60,011 nt of DNA, taken from Nocardia cyriacigeorgica (lineage in GTDB: Bacteria > Actinomycetota > Actinomycetes > Mycobacteriales > Mycobacteriaceae). This document shows positions 24,199 through 32,931 of the stretch, piece after piece; the stretch's first letter is position 1; each line of letters starts with the position of its first letter. The stretch covers positions 44,843 to 104,853 of the forward strand of contig NZ_JAAGVC010000018.1 of NCBI RefSeq assembly GCF_010858045.1, written 5' to 3'. The position numbers and the translations under genes were made by a program. The notes below the pieces were generated by a model that was not told where the DNA came from, did no database searches, and saw nothing but the letters and a program-made list of their open reading frames with translations.

Positions 24199-26199
24199 TC
24201 ATGAGCGATCCTCGTATCCTCGCCGCACCGCGCCGGGTGCGTTGGTCACCCCGGCCGCGCGGGCCTTGGCCGAGGAGCTCAGCTGCCAGGGCACGCTGGT
24301 CACCATCACGCCGGGCTCGAACAGCAGCCTGCCCTTGAGCCGCAGCGCGCTCTGGTTGTGCAGCAACTGCTCCCACCAGTGGCCGACCACGTACTCCGGG
24401 ATGAACACGGTGACGACATCGCGCGGTGCGTCCTTGCGCACCCGCTTGACGTAATCGAGCACCGGTTTGGTGATCTCGCGGTACGGCGATTCGATCACCT
24501 TCAGCGGCACGTTGATATCGCTTTGCTCCCATTCGCGCACCAGGGCCCTGGTATCGGGATCGTCGACGTTGACGGTGATCGCCTCTAGCGTGTCCGGCCG
24601 GGTGGCGCGTGCGTAGGCCAGGGCCCGGCGGGTCGGCAGGTGCAGCCGCGAGACCAGCACGATCGAATGCGACCGGCTGGGCAGCACGCCGTCCCACTCG
24701 TGTTCGTCGAGCTCGCGGGCCACCGAATCGTAGTGGCGCCGAATCATCCGCATCACCACGAAGATCGCGATCATCACGAAGATGGCGATGTAGGCACCGG
24801 CGAAGAACTTGGTGATGAGCACGATCACCAGCACGGTGCCCGTCATGGTGAGACCGACGGCATTGATCACCCGCGACCGCTTCATCCTCGATCGCTGCGC
24901 GCTGTCGGTTTCGGTGCGCAGCAACCTGGTCCAATGCCGCAGCATGCCGAACTGGCTCAGCACGAACGAGACGAACACGCCGACGATGTAGAGCTGGATC
25001 AGCTTGGTCACCTCGGCGTCGAACAGCACGACGAAGGCGATGGCCGCCCCGGACAGGAACAGGATGCCGTTGCTGAATGCCAGCCGGTCACCGCGGGTGT
25101 GCAGCTGACGCGGCAGGTAGCGGTCCTGGGCGAGTACCGAGCCGAGCACCGGGAACCCGTTGAACGCGGTGTTGGCGGCCAGCACCAGGATCAGCGCGGT
25201 GACCACGGTAAGGAAGAAGAAGCCGATCGGGAAACCGGCGAAGACGGTTTCGGCCAGCTGCGCGATCAGTGTTTTCTGCTGGTAGTCGGCGGGAGCGCCG
25301 ACCAGGTGCTCCGGGTTGTGCGCGTACACGATCCCGATCTTCTGGGCGAGCATGATGATGCCCATCAGCAGGGTGATCGAGATGGTGCCCAGCAGCAGCA
25401 GGGTGGTGGCGGCATTGCGCGACTTCGGTTTCCGGAATGCGGGCACACCGTTGCTGATCGCCTCGACGCCGGTCAGCGCGGCACATCCGGAGGAGAACGC
25501 CCGCGCGATCAAGAACGCGAAGGCGATGCCGTACAGGTGCTCGTCCTCGGCCTCCAGTCCGAACCCGGCCGACTCCGCGGTCAGGTCCTCGCCGAAGACA
25601 TAGATGCGCAGCAGCCCCCAGCCGAGCATGAAGAACATGCCGAAGATGAAGGCATAGGTGGGGATCGCGAAGGTCTTGCCCGATTCGCGGACACCGCGCA
25701 GATTGATGGCGGTCAGCACGGCGATGGCCACCACCGCGAACAGCACCTTGTGGGTGGCGACGAACGGGATGGCCGAGCCGATATTGGAGGCCGCCGAGGA
25801 GATCGAGACCGCGACCGTGAGTACGTAATCCACCAGCAGCGCGCTGCCGACCGTCAGACCGGCGTTGGGACCGATATTGGTGGTGGCCACCTCGTAGTCG
25901 CCGCCGCCCGACGGATAGGCGTGCACGTTCTGCCGGTAGCTGGCGACCACCACGGCCATCACGATCGCCACCGCGATGCCGACCCACGGCGCGTATACGA
26001 AGGCCGAGATCCCGGCCGCCGACAACACCAGGAAGATCTCTTCGGGCGCGTAGGCGACCGACGACATGGCATCAGAGGCGAAAATGGGCAGCGCGATTCG
26101 CTTCGGCAGCAAGGTATGACCGAGCGAATCACTGCGGAACGGCCTGCCGAGCAGCATCCGCTTCGCCGCTGTCGTCAACTTGGACACTGGAGCGAGCAT
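24199..26199 (-). CDS. KimA-like potassium importer (APC superfamily, Rv2690c homologue)
   Basis: A 666-residue transporter with about 12 membrane helices (residues 35-490) and a soluble C-terminal domain. Several blocks match Bacillus KimA/YdaO as I remember it: SSVAYAPEEIF, SYRQNVHAYPSGGGDYEVA, SALLVDYVLTVAVSISSAAS, FSSGCAALTGVEAISNGVPAF, ILVLAANTAFNGFPVL, RGDRLAFSNGILFL, and the C-terminal WWEQLLHNQSALRLKGRLLF. KimA is a high-affinity K+/H+ symporter inhibited by cyclic di-AMP. The ATG at 26199 (MLAPVSKL) fits the family; open frame extends 66 codons further. It is divergent from the RCK genes ceoB and ceoC, which supports a K+ role. Confidence 0.9.
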   Translation of the reverse strand: MLAPVSKLTTAAKRMLLGRPFRSDSLGHTLLPKRIALPIFASDAMSSVAYAPEEIFLVLSAAGISAFVYAPWVGIAVAIVMAVVVASYRQNVHAYPSGGGDYEVATTNIGPNAGLTVGSALLVDYVLTVAVSISSAASNIGSAIPFVATHKVLFAVVAIAVLTAINLRGVRESGKTFAIPTYAFIFGMFFMLGWGLLRIYVFGEDLTAESAGFGLEAEDEHLYGIAFAFLIARAFSSGCAALTGVEAISNGVPAFRKPKSRNAATTLLLLGTISITLLMGIIMLAQKIGIVYAHNPEHLVGAPADYQQKTLIAQLAETVFAGFPIGFFFLTVVTALILVLAANTAFNGFPVLGSVLAQDRYLPRQLHTRGDRLAFSNGILFLSGAAIAFVVLFDAEVTKLIQLYIVGVFVSFVLSQFGMLRHWTRLLRTETDSAQRSRMKRSRVINAVGLTMTGTVLVIVLITKFFAGAYIAIFVMIAIFVVMRMIRRHYDSVARELDEHEWDGVLPSRSHSIVLVSRLHLPTRRALAYARATRPDTLEAITVNVDDPDTRALVREWEQSDINVPLKVIESPYREITKPVLDYVKRVRKDAPRDVVTVFIPEYVVGHWWEQLLHNQSALRLKGRLLFEPGVMVTSVPWQLSSSAKARAAGVTNAPGAVRRGYEDRS

Positions 26200-26380
26200 A
26201 GGCCCCGCTGAAACGCTGCGCCCCGGGACGTCACGGTAGTTCCCCTGTTCGATGCGGTGCCGACATGTTTGATGTGACCTGGTGGGGGGAACATGGCTGC
26301 GGGGACACGCGGCGAGTACGGTTCGATCCCGGACGGACGAACAGACCGGACGCCACGGTTTCCAGGAACGAGGTTGCACG

Positions 26381-27046
26381 GTGTACGTAGTGATCATGGG
26401 GTGCGGACGCGTCGGCTCGTCGCTGGCGCGCGCCCTGGTCCGGATAGGTCACGAGGTCGCCGTGATCGATCGCGATCAGAGCGCGTTCCGGCGCCTCGGC
26501 GCGGACTTCCCCGGTGAGCGGGTGCTCGGGGTCGGATTCGACCGAGACGTGCTGACCCGGGCCGGAATCGAACGCGCCGGCGCCTTCGCCGCCGTCTCCT
26601 CCGGCGACAACTCCAACATCATCTCCGCGCGGGTGGCCAGGGAGATGTTCGGCGTCGAACGCGTGGTCGCGCGGATCTACGACGCCAAACGCGCCGCCGT
26701 CTACGAACGGCTCGGCATCCCCACCATCGCCACCGTGCCGTGGACCACCGACCGGTTCCTGCACACGTTGATCGGCGACGCGGGCACCACCACCTGGCGC
26801 GACCCGACCGGCACGGTGGCGGTCGCCCAGCTGACCCTGCACGAGGACTGGTACGGGCGCACGGTGCGCGATCTGGAACGCACCGTCGGCGCGCGAGTGG
26901 CCTTCATCATCCGCTTCGGCCAGGGCGTGCTGCCGGAAAGCAAGACCGTGGTGCAGGCCGACGACATCATCTATGTGGCCGCCACATCCGGGTCGGTCGG
27001 CGAAGCCGTCGCCCTCGCCGGTAAGCCCCCAGCGAACGAGGACTGA
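26381..27046 (+). CDS. ceoB: TrkA/RCK family potassium uptake regulatory protein CeoB
   Basis: A 221-residue RCK protein: a Rossmann RCK_N domain (VYVVIMGCGRVGSSLARALVRIGHEVAVIDRD) and an RCK_C domain (residues 135-215, VAQLTLHEDWYGRTVRDLE, ADDIIYVAATSG). NAD(H)/ATP binding there gates K+ transporters. The GTG at 26381 gives the normal family N-terminus. Three bases separate it from ceoC. No Trk/Ktr membrane subunit follows; the divergent KimA-like gene is the likely partner. Confidence 0.92.
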   Translation: MYVVIMGCGRVGSSLARALVRIGHEVAVIDRDQSAFRRLGADFPGERVLGVGFDRDVLTRAGIERAGAFAAVSSGDNSNIISARVAREMFGVERVVARIYDAKRAAVYERLGIPTIATVPWTTDRFLHTLIGDAGTTTWRDPTGTVAVAQLTLHEDWYGRTVRDLERTVGARVAFIIRFGQGVLPESKTVVQADDIIYVAATSGSVGEAVALAGKPPANED

Positions 27047-27049
27047 GAT

Positions 27050-27721
27050 ATGAAGGTGGCCATTGCCGGCGCCGGAGCCGTCGGCCGATCCATCGCCAGG
27101 GAGCTGCTGCGCAGCGGGCACCAGGTGATGCTGCTGGAACGTCAGCTCGACCACATCGATCCCGCGGCCATCCCGGACGCGATCTGGGTACACGCCGACG
27201 CCTGCGAACTCGCGCTGCTCGAAGACGCCGACCTGGAAACCTATGAGGTCGTCATCGCCGCCACCGGCGACGACAAGGCCAACCTCGTGCACAGCCTGCT
27301 CGCCAAGACCGAATTCGGCGTTCGCCGGGTGGTGGCCAGGGTCAACGATCCACGCAACGAATGGCTCTTCGACGGCTCCTGGGGTGTGGACGTCGCGGTC
27401 TCCACCCCGCGGCTGCTCGCCTCGCTGGTGGAGGAGGCGGTGTCGGTCGGTGATCTGGTGCGGCTCATGACGCTGCGGCAGGGCCAGGCGAACCTGGTGG
27501 AACTGACTCTCCCGCCGGACACATCGCTGGCGGGCAAACCGGTGCGGACCCTCACACTGCCCCGCGACACCGCGCTGGTGACGATCCTGCGCGGCGGACG
27601 GGTCATCGTGCCCGAGGCCGACGACCCGTTCGAAGGCGAGGACGAATTGCTGTTCGTCACCTCACCGGAGGGCGAGGAAGAGTTGCGCGCGGCCCTCGCC
27701 TCACACGGCGCCGCCTCCTGA
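27050..27721 (+). CDS. ceoC: TrkA/RCK family potassium uptake regulatory protein CeoC
   Basis: A 223-residue second RCK protein, MKVAIAGAGAVGRSIARELLRSGHQVMLLER at the N-terminus with a canonical GxGxxG motif, and a C-terminal RCK_C domain (VELTLPPDTSLAGKPVRTLTLPRD, EDELLFVTSPEGEEEL). It follows ceoB with a three-base gap and probably forms a hetero-oligomeric ring with it. ATG at 27050 is unambiguous. Confidence 0.92.
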   Translation: MKVAIAGAGAVGRSIARELLRSGHQVMLLERQLDHIDPAAIPDAIWVHADACELALLEDADLETYEVVIAATGDDKANLVHSLLAKTEFGVRRVVARVNDPRNEWLFDGSWGVDVAVSTPRLLASLVEEAVSVGDLVRLMTLRQGQANLVELTLPPDTSLAGKPVRTLTLPRDTALVTILRGGRVIVPEADDPFEGEDELLFVTSPEGEEELRAALASHGAAS

Positions 27722-27730
27722 ACACAGCGC

Positions 27731-28366
27731 TCAGGAGGCCACCTTCAATTCGGCGCGCAGTTTGTTCAACGCCCGATGCTGCATCACGCGCACCACGCCC
27801 GGGCTGGTACCGATGGCATCGGCGGTCTCGGCCGCGGTCCAGCCGAGGATGATCCGCATCACCAGCACCTCGCGGTGCACGGGGGCGAGCACCTGCATCA
27901 GCTGACGGGTGGCGCGCTGGCGTTCGGACACCAGGGCCCGTTCCTCGGGTCCGGCCGCCAGTGAGGCGGCGTCGGGCATGTCGTCGGTCGGATAGACCGG
28001 GTGGGTCTGGGCGCGGCGGAAGGCGTCGGCGACCTTGTTCGCCGCAATGCCGTAGACGAAGGCCAGAAACGACTTGCCCTGCTCCCGGTAGCGCGGGATG
28101 GCGTGCACGGTGGCCAGCATGACCTCCTGCACGACGTCATCGGCGGTGACCTGAAGGTGTGCGGTGTTGCCCATCCTGGACCGGCAATAGCGGTACACCA
28201 GCGGATGGATCAGTCGCAGCACATCGCTGATGGCCCGGCTGTCGCCCGCGGCGGCGGGACCGATGAGGCTGTTCAGTTCGGCCGAGATCCGGCGGCTCTC
28301 CGACAGGGCCGGATTGTCCTGCCTGCGGCCCGTACGGGTAGTGGCGGTGGTGCGCTGGGTAGCCAA
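27731..28366 (-). CDS. ECF sigma factor, SigD-like
   Basis: A 211-residue sigma-70 family factor with only regions 2 and 4. Region 2 (LRLIHPLVYRYCRSRMG, TADDVVQEVMLATVHAIPRYREQGKSFLAFVYGIAANKVADAFRRA) and region 4 (LAPVHREVLVMRIILGWTAAETADAIGTSPGVVRVMQHRALNKLR) closely follow M. tuberculosis SigD. I chose TTG at 28366, with GAGAGG upstream and a length near that of SigD; an ATG at 28462 would add 32 residues. No anti-sigma gene is visible beside it; the upstream neighbour is a DUF3159 membrane protein. It is convergent with ceoC, nine bases apart. Confidence 0.88.
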   Translation of the reverse strand: MATQRTTATTRTGRRQDNPALSESRRISAELNSLIGPAAAGDSRAISDVLRLIHPLVYRYCRSRMGNTAHLQVTADDVVQEVMLATVHAIPRYREQGKSFLAFVYGIAANKVADAFRRAQTHPVYPTDDMPDAASLAAGPEERALVSERQRATRQLMQVLAPVHREVLVMRIILGWTAAETADAIGTSPGVVRVMQHRALNKLRAELKVAS

Positions 28367-28493
28367 TTCGCCAGTCCTCTCAGCGATCGTTCGCGGTGAT
28401 GAAACGATCCTGCGCCGATCCAGAGACTGCCGACAGATACCCCAGGGTGGGTAGGGCCCCACCTTCGCGGCGGGTCGAGACCGACCCGCGGAA

Positions 28494-29231
28494 TCAAGCC
28501 TTGGCGTGACGGCCGGCGGCGGGACGGCCTGCGGCGGGCAGATGCCCGGCCCGGCGCACCGCCCACACCGTGACCGTGAGCGCCACCGCCGTCAGCGGCC
28601 AGCCCATCGCGATGCGCGCGAAAGCGAGCCAACCCGTGTGGTCGGTGTCGTAGAAGTGCGACTGCACCAGATACCGGGAGCCGAAGACCAGCACCCAGGC
28701 CAGCGTGGCGATGTCGTAGAGCCGGACCACCCGCCGGTCGGTGCGCCATTCGCTGCCGTGGCCGTTGAGCACCCCCCAGATGACGCCGACCAGGGGCCAG
28801 CGCACCAGGATCGAGGCGAGGAACACACCGCCGTACACCAGGCTGGTGTAGATGCCGAACAGGAAGAAGCCCTTGGCCTCGCCCATCCGGTAGGCGATGA
28901 ACGCGCAGATGCCGACGCCGATGAACCCGGAGATCGCCGGCTGCACCGGATCCCTGCGCACCAACCGCCAGACCAGGATCGCCGCGGCCACACCGAGCGA
29001 AGCCCAGATCGCGGCGGTGAGCCCGGCCACGGTGTTGACCGGGACGAAGACCAGAACCGGGAGGGTCGAATAGATCAGGCCACTGAAACCACCGAGCTGT
29101 TCGAGCAGCGTCTGCTGGCGGGCTACCTCGGCCTCGACCTCCTCACCAGCGGTGCCGGCGGGCGCGGGCTCCGGCGCGGTGGTTGTGGCGAGTTCGGCGG
29201 GCGTCGGTAGGTTTTCGTCGCTCGATGGCAT
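28494..29231 (-). CDS. DUF3159 membrane protein (Rv2693c homologue)
   Basis: A 245-residue protein with an acidic N-terminal 35 residues and about six membrane helices: FSGLIYSTLPVLVFVPVNTVAGL, AIWASLGVAAAILVWRLVRRDPVQPAISGFIGVGICAFIAYRMGEA and others. Its function is unknown. It starts three bases after the OB-fold gene stop, so the two form an operon, conserved in M. tuberculosis as Rv2694c-Rv2693c. Confidence 0.87.
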   Translation of the reverse strand: MPSSDENLPTPAELATTTAPEPAPAGTAGEEVEAEVARQQTLLEQLGGFSGLIYSTLPVLVFVPVNTVAGLTAAIWASLGVAAAILVWRLVRRDPVQPAISGFIGVGICAFIAYRMGEAKGFFLFGIYTSLVYGGVFLASILVRWPLVGVIWGVLNGHGSEWRTDRRVVRLYDIATLAWVLVFGSRYLVQSHFYDTDHTGWLAFARIAMGWPLTAVALTVTVWAVRRAGHLPAAGRPAAGRHAKA

Positions 29232-29234
29232 ACG

Positions 29235-29639
29235 TCAGCTGTTCCCGCGCAATTCGTAGTAGGGGTTGTACATGACCTTGCGGCCGTCACGGTCGCCGAC
29301 GCGACCGCGGACCATGATGCGCCGCCCCGATTCGATGCCGGGGATGCGCTTGCGACCGATCCACACCAGGGTGATGGCGTCGGTGCCGTCGTAGAACTCC
29401 GCCTGCACACTCGCGCCGGCGGACTGGGGGCACGCCTCGACACTGCGAAGGCGCCCCAGCATCGTCGCTTCGTCGCCGCGGCGACACTCCGATGCCAGGC
29501 AGGCTCCCGAGGCGTCGGCCGTTTCGGCCAGCTCCTCGGCGTCGAGCTGATCGATGTCCTCGGTCAGTCTGCGTCCGAGCCTGCGAAAATATCCCGAGGC
29601 GGGGTTCGAAGCCGCCTTTCTTCCTCCGAAGGAAGACAT
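29235..29639 (-). CDS. OB-fold nucleic acid-binding protein (Rv2694c homologue)
   Basis: A 134-residue protein. Residues 55-130 form an OB fold: RRGDEATMLGRLRSVEACPQ, VQAEFYDGTDAITLVWIGRKRIPGI and IMVRGRVGDRDGRKVMYNPYYEL. The N-terminus contains a charged helix (RLGRRLTEDIDQLDAEELAE). It may bind RNA or DNA. The ATG at 29639 has AGGAG seven bases upstream. It is upstream of, and three bases from, the DUF3159 gene. Confidence 0.88.
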   Translation of the reverse strand: MSSFGGRKAASNPASGYFRRLGRRLTEDIDQLDAEELAETADASGACLASECRRGDEATMLGRLRSVEACPQSAGASVQAEFYDGTDAITLVWIGRKRIPGIESGRRIMVRGRVGDRDGRKVMYNPYYELRGNS

Positions 29640-29763
29640 CGCTCGGTCTCCTGTAGAGCTGATGGACGTGGGTCGCACGACCATCTCGTTGTTCGCACGA
29701 CCGTCTGCGGCCGTACACCGCCACTGTAGATGGGCAACCATCGCACCGCTACGCTCACCTCCG

Positions 29764-30459
29764 ATGTTCGACTCACCCACGCCCGCCGTCGTTGTCGGGC
29801 TCCCAGGTACCGGCTCCGACGCCCACTTCGCGCGCCGGGCACTCGAGCCCGCGTGCACCGCTCGCGGATTGGAGCTGATCGCCGTCGATCCGAACCCTCG
29901 CGCCGTCGTCGACAGCTATGTCGCGGCCCTCGACGACGCCGCACGCCGCGGCCCGGTGCTGGTGGCGGGTATCTCACTCGGAGCCGCGGTGGCCATCGAA
30001 TGGGCGAGCACTCGCCCCGAGGCCGCGGCAGGGGTCATCGCCGCGCTGCCCGCCTGGACCGGACCCGACAGCATCGGCTGTCCCGCCGCGGCCAGCGCCG
30101 CCGGTACCGCCGCGGCCCTGCGCGCCGACGGCCTCGACGAGGTGGTGGCCAGGATGCGGGCAGGCAGTCCAGCATGGCTGGGTGAGGCGCTGGATCGCTC
30201 CTGGCGATCCCAATGGCCGGACCTGCCGCAGGCGCTGGAGGAGGCGGCAGCCTACAAATGGCCGGAGCCGCAACGCCTGGAGACACTGACCACGCCGGTG
30301 GCGGTGCTCGGCGCGGTCGACGATCCGGTGCACCCGTGGCCGGTCGCCCAGGAATGGGCCGGCCTGATCGCGACTTCGGTGCTGGAGGAACTCACCCTCG
30401 ACGAACTGGGCGCCGACCCGGCCGTCCTCGGCCATCTGGGGCTGGCTGCCTTCGGTTGA
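29764..30459 (+). CDS. Alpha/beta hydrolase (Rv2695 homologue)
   Basis: A 231-residue compact alpha/beta hydrolase. PAVVVGLPGTGSDAHFA gives the oxyanion strand, VLVAGISLGAAVAIEWA the nucleophile elbow with Ser in GISLG, VLGAVDDPVHPWPVAQEW the Asp region, and LGHLGLAAFG the C-terminal His region. Substrate unknown. ATG at 29764; 124 bases separate it from the divergent OB-fold gene. Confidence 0.85.
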   Translation: MFDSPTPAVVVGLPGTGSDAHFARRALEPACTARGLELIAVDPNPRAVVDSYVAALDDAARRGPVLVAGISLGAAVAIEWASTRPEAAAGVIAALPAWTGPDSIGCPAAASAAGTAAALRADGLDEVVARMRAGSPAWLGEALDRSWRSQWPDLPQALEEAAAYKWPEPQRLETLTTPVAVLGAVDDPVHPWPVAQEWAGLIATSVLEELTLDELGADPAVLGHLGLAAFG

Positions 30460-30504
30460 GCCCGGCGATGCTGTCACGCCGGGCTGCCGCCCGATGCCGG
30501 CCCG

Positions 30505-31449
30505 CTAGTTGCGACCGAGCTGCTGCATGGCCGAACCGTCGGCACCGCGCCGCGGCTGATCGGGCATCACCGGACGGCCCGCGCCCGGCGCGATACCCGG
30601 CACCACGCCCGGTGTGCCCTGCTGGGCGGCCAGCGCCTGCTGCTGGGCCGCGATCGCCTGCTGCTGGGCCTGGATCTGCTGCTGATGGGCCGCGGCGAGC
30701 TGATCGGCCAATTCCTGCGGCAGCACCACCGGCAGCGGTTCGCGCACGGGCAGCGGATCGGTGCCCCGGCGGATCACCGTTTCCGCCAGGATCGCCCGCG
30801 CGGCCGTGACCAGCGGGGTGTCGGCGTCGGCGGCACCCGACGGGCCCGCGGCCACCAGCCGCACCATCCAGCGATAGCCGTCCACGCCGATGAAGCGCAG
30901 ATCCGCGCCCTCGGTGACGGCGAAGATCTCCCGGCCCCACGGCCCGGTCTCTATGGCCACCTTCGCGCCGTCCTTGCGCAGTGAGTCGGCCAGATCCGAG
31001 GCCACCGTGCGCCACTGGCCCGGTGATTTCGGCGCCGCGTAGGCCGCGACGGTGATCCGCCCGTGCTCGGTGGCCAGATGCACCGCCTGCGGGGTGCCCT
31101 CGGGAGTCATCTCCACCTGGAGCTGACCGCCCGGCGGCACCGGCAGGATCACCGAGCCGAGGTCGAGGCGCTGATCGGCGACCGACTCGAGCAGTTCGGC
31201 GACTTCCTCGTAGTCGTAGGGGCCGGTGGCCGGCGCCTCGTCGTCGGGCGCGGCATGCTCGGCCGGACGGTAATCGGAGTCGTCGTCGTAATCGTCCTCG
31301 GCGATCGCGTCGGCGAAATCGTCGGAGTACTCCGGGTATTCGTCGGTGTCGTATTCGTCGCCGTCGAACTCGGCGTAATCGCCGGGTTCGTCGTAGCGGT
31401 CGTCGTCGACGGATCTGTCGCGGCGCGTGGACTTCTTCTTCCCGAACAT
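30505..31449 (-). CDS. DUF3710 family protein (Rv2696c homologue)
   Basis: A 314-residue protein of unknown function. MFGKKKSTRRDR is followed by about 70 very acidic residues rich in Asp, Glu and Tyr. The conserved core (about 80-235) has LDLGSVILPVPPGGQLQVEM, WGREIFAVTEGADLRFIGVDGYRWMVRLV. The C-terminal region is glutamine- and proline-rich (QQQIQAQQQAIAAQQQALAAQQ). It begins four bases after the dut stop, so it is translated with dut, as in M. tuberculosis. Confidence 0.88.
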   Translation of the reverse strand: MFGKKKSTRRDRSVDDDRYDEPGDYAEFDGDEYDTDEYPEYSDDFADAIAEDDYDDDSDYRPAEHAAPDDEAPATGPYDYEEVAELLESVADQRLDLGSVILPVPPGGQLQVEMTPEGTPQAVHLATEHGRITVAAYAAPKSPGQWRTVASDLADSLRKDGAKVAIETGPWGREIFAVTEGADLRFIGVDGYRWMVRLVAAGPSGAADADTPLVTAARAILAETVIRRGTDPLPVREPLPVVLPQELADQLAAAHQQQIQAQQQAIAAQQQALAAQQGTPGVVPGIAPGAGRPVMPDQPRRGADGSAMQQLGRN

Positions 31450-31453
31450 CGCG

Positions 31454-31951
31454 TCATTCCTCCTTGCCGGTCGCGGCCGACGCCGTACCGGAGGCGTCGA
31501 GGCTCGCGTGCCCACCGCTCGAGCCGTAGCCGCCCGCGCCCCGCGTGGTCTCGTCGAGCCGGTCGACCTCGACGAAATCCACCAGCTCCACCCGTTGCAC
31601 CAGCAGCTGGGCGATCCGGTCGCCGCGCCGCAATTCGATCCGGGTCCGCGGATCGTGGTTGATCAGGCACACCTTGATCTCGCCGCGGTAGCCGGCGTCG
31701 ACGGTGCCCGGCGTATTCACCACCGACAGACCGGTCTTGGCCGCCAGCCCCGAACGGGGATGGATCAATCCCACGGTGCCCACCGGAAGGGCGACCGCGA
31801 TGCCGGTGCCGACCAGCACCCGCTCTCCCGGTTCCAGGATGACGTCCTCGGTGGTGCACAGGTCCACGCCCGCGTCGCCGGGATGGGCGCGCGTCGGCAC
31901 GGGGATGCCGGGATCGAGCCGCAGCAGAGGTATCGGTGAAAGTGCGCTCAC
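31454..31951 (-). CDS. dut: Deoxyuridine 5'-triphosphate nucleotidohydrolase
   Basis: A 165-residue trimeric dUTPase that hydrolyses dUTP to dUMP. The five motifs are present in order: HPGDAGVDL, HPRSGLAAKTGL, NTPGTVDAGYRGEIKV, RRGDRIAQLLV and the C-terminal arm RGAGGYGSSGGH. The GTG at 31951 (VSALSPIPLLRL) fits the family. It is first in the dut-DUF3710 operon and divergent from the DUF3093 gene. Confidence 0.96.
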   Translation of the reverse strand: MSALSPIPLLRLDPGIPVPTRAHPGDAGVDLCTTEDVILEPGERVLVGTGIAVALPVGTVGLIHPRSGLAAKTGLSVVNTPGTVDAGYRGEIKVCLINHDPRTRIELRRGDRIAQLLVQRVELVDFVEVDRLDETTRGAGGYGSSGGHASLDASGTASAATGKEE

Positions 31952-32025
31952 GTAGCACGAGCCTACGCGTTTTCCCGGCCGTACCTGCACACCATCCCGG
32001 CGAGCCGCTGGCTTACTCTTGAGTT

Positions 32026-32541
32026 GTGTCCGACCAGCCCGTACCAGCCGATACCCAGCGCTCGACCCGGTCCGGTCCGCCCGCTTACACCGAGCGCCTG
32101 TGGGTGCCGCTGTGGTGGTGGCCGGTGGCGTTCGCGATCGCAGGCCTGCTGGCCGCCGAAATCCACATGGGCGCGCCGGGCGTGCGGGCCTGGCTGCCCT
32201 ACGTGTTGCTGTTCCCCGTGCCGGTGTGGGTGCTGTTGTGGCTGAGTAGGCACCGCATCGCGGTGGCGGCCGATCCGAACGGTGCGCCGGAACTGCGGGT
32301 GGATCGCGCCCATCTACCGGTGGAATTCATCGCCCGCGCGGCCGTGGTGCCCGCGAGCGCCAAGAGCGCGGCGCTGGGTCGTCAACTCGACCCCGCCGCC
32401 TATGTGCAACATCGCCCGTGGATCGGGTCGATGGTGTTGCTCGTGCTGGACGACCCGGACGATCCGACGCCGTACTGGTTGATCAGTACCCGCCGGCCCG
32501 AACAGGTCCTCGCCGCGCTCGGACTGCCGAGCGCGGACTGA
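32026..32541 (+). CDS. DUF3093 membrane protein (Rv2698 homologue)
   Basis: A 171-residue protein with two membrane helices near the N-terminus (WVPLWWWPVAFAIAGLLAAEI and WLPYVLLFPVPVWVLLWL) and a soluble C-terminal domain ending in PYWLISTRRPEQVLAALGL, a PH-like arrangement. Function unknown. GTG start at 32026, 74 bases from the divergent dut start. Confidence 0.87.
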   Translation: MSDQPVPADTQRSTRSGPPAYTERLWVPLWWWPVAFAIAGLLAAEIHMGAPGVRAWLPYVLLFPVPVWVLLWLSRHRIAVAADPNGAPELRVDRAHLPVEFIARAAVVPASAKSAALGRQLDPAAYVQHRPWIGSMVLLVLDDPDDPTPYWLISTRRPEQVLAALGLPSAD

Positions 32542-32628
32542 CACCGCGGTGCGACAGCGCGGTGTAGCGGCCCGGCGAGGGGATCTCGGATCCCGGTTCG
32601 CGGGGCCGTCGCCATATCGGGCGCGCGC

Positions 32629-32931
32629 TCAGGCCGCGCAGTCCATGCAGATCAGCTGACCGCCCTTGTCGCTGGCCAGTCGGCTGCGGTGGTGCACAAG
32701 GAAACAGCTCGAGCAGGTGAACTCATCGGCCTGTTTCGGAATCACCCGGACCGTCAGCACTTCTTCGGACAAGTCCGCGCCGGGAAGCTCGAACGACTCC
32801 GCGGTATCGGATTCGTCGATATCCACGACGGCGGACTGAGCCTCGTTGCGACGAGCCTTCAGCTCCTCCAGCGAATCCTCCGACACGTCGTCGGATTCGG
32901 TGCGCCTCGGTGCGTCATAGTCGGTTGCCAT
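32629..32931 (-). CDS. DUF4193 zinc-ribbon protein (Rv2699c homologue)
   Basis: A 100-residue acidic protein with a C-terminal zinc ribbon: CSSC near residue 72 and CMDC at the end, with HH between. It is near-universal in actinobacteria and short enough to act as an adaptor or RNA-polymerase-associated factor, but its role is unknown. The start (MATDYDAPRR) is clear. It is convergent with the DUF3093 gene. Confidence 0.92.
   Translation of the reverse strand: MATDYDAPRRTESDDVSEDSLEELKARRNEAQSAVVDIDESDTAESFELPGADLSEEVLTVRVIPKQADEFTCSSCFLVHHRSRLASDKGGQLICMDCAA

Noticed and set aside
24640..26211. A 523-codon open frame opposite the KimA-like gene
   Set aside because: Very high in His, Asp, Glu and Gln, as expected from the reverse strand of membrane-protein codons.
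26200..26380. Cyclic di-AMP (ydaO) riboswitch upstream of the KimA-like gene
   Set aside because: I looked for the conserved core on both strands and could not find it. A covariance-model search would settle the matter.
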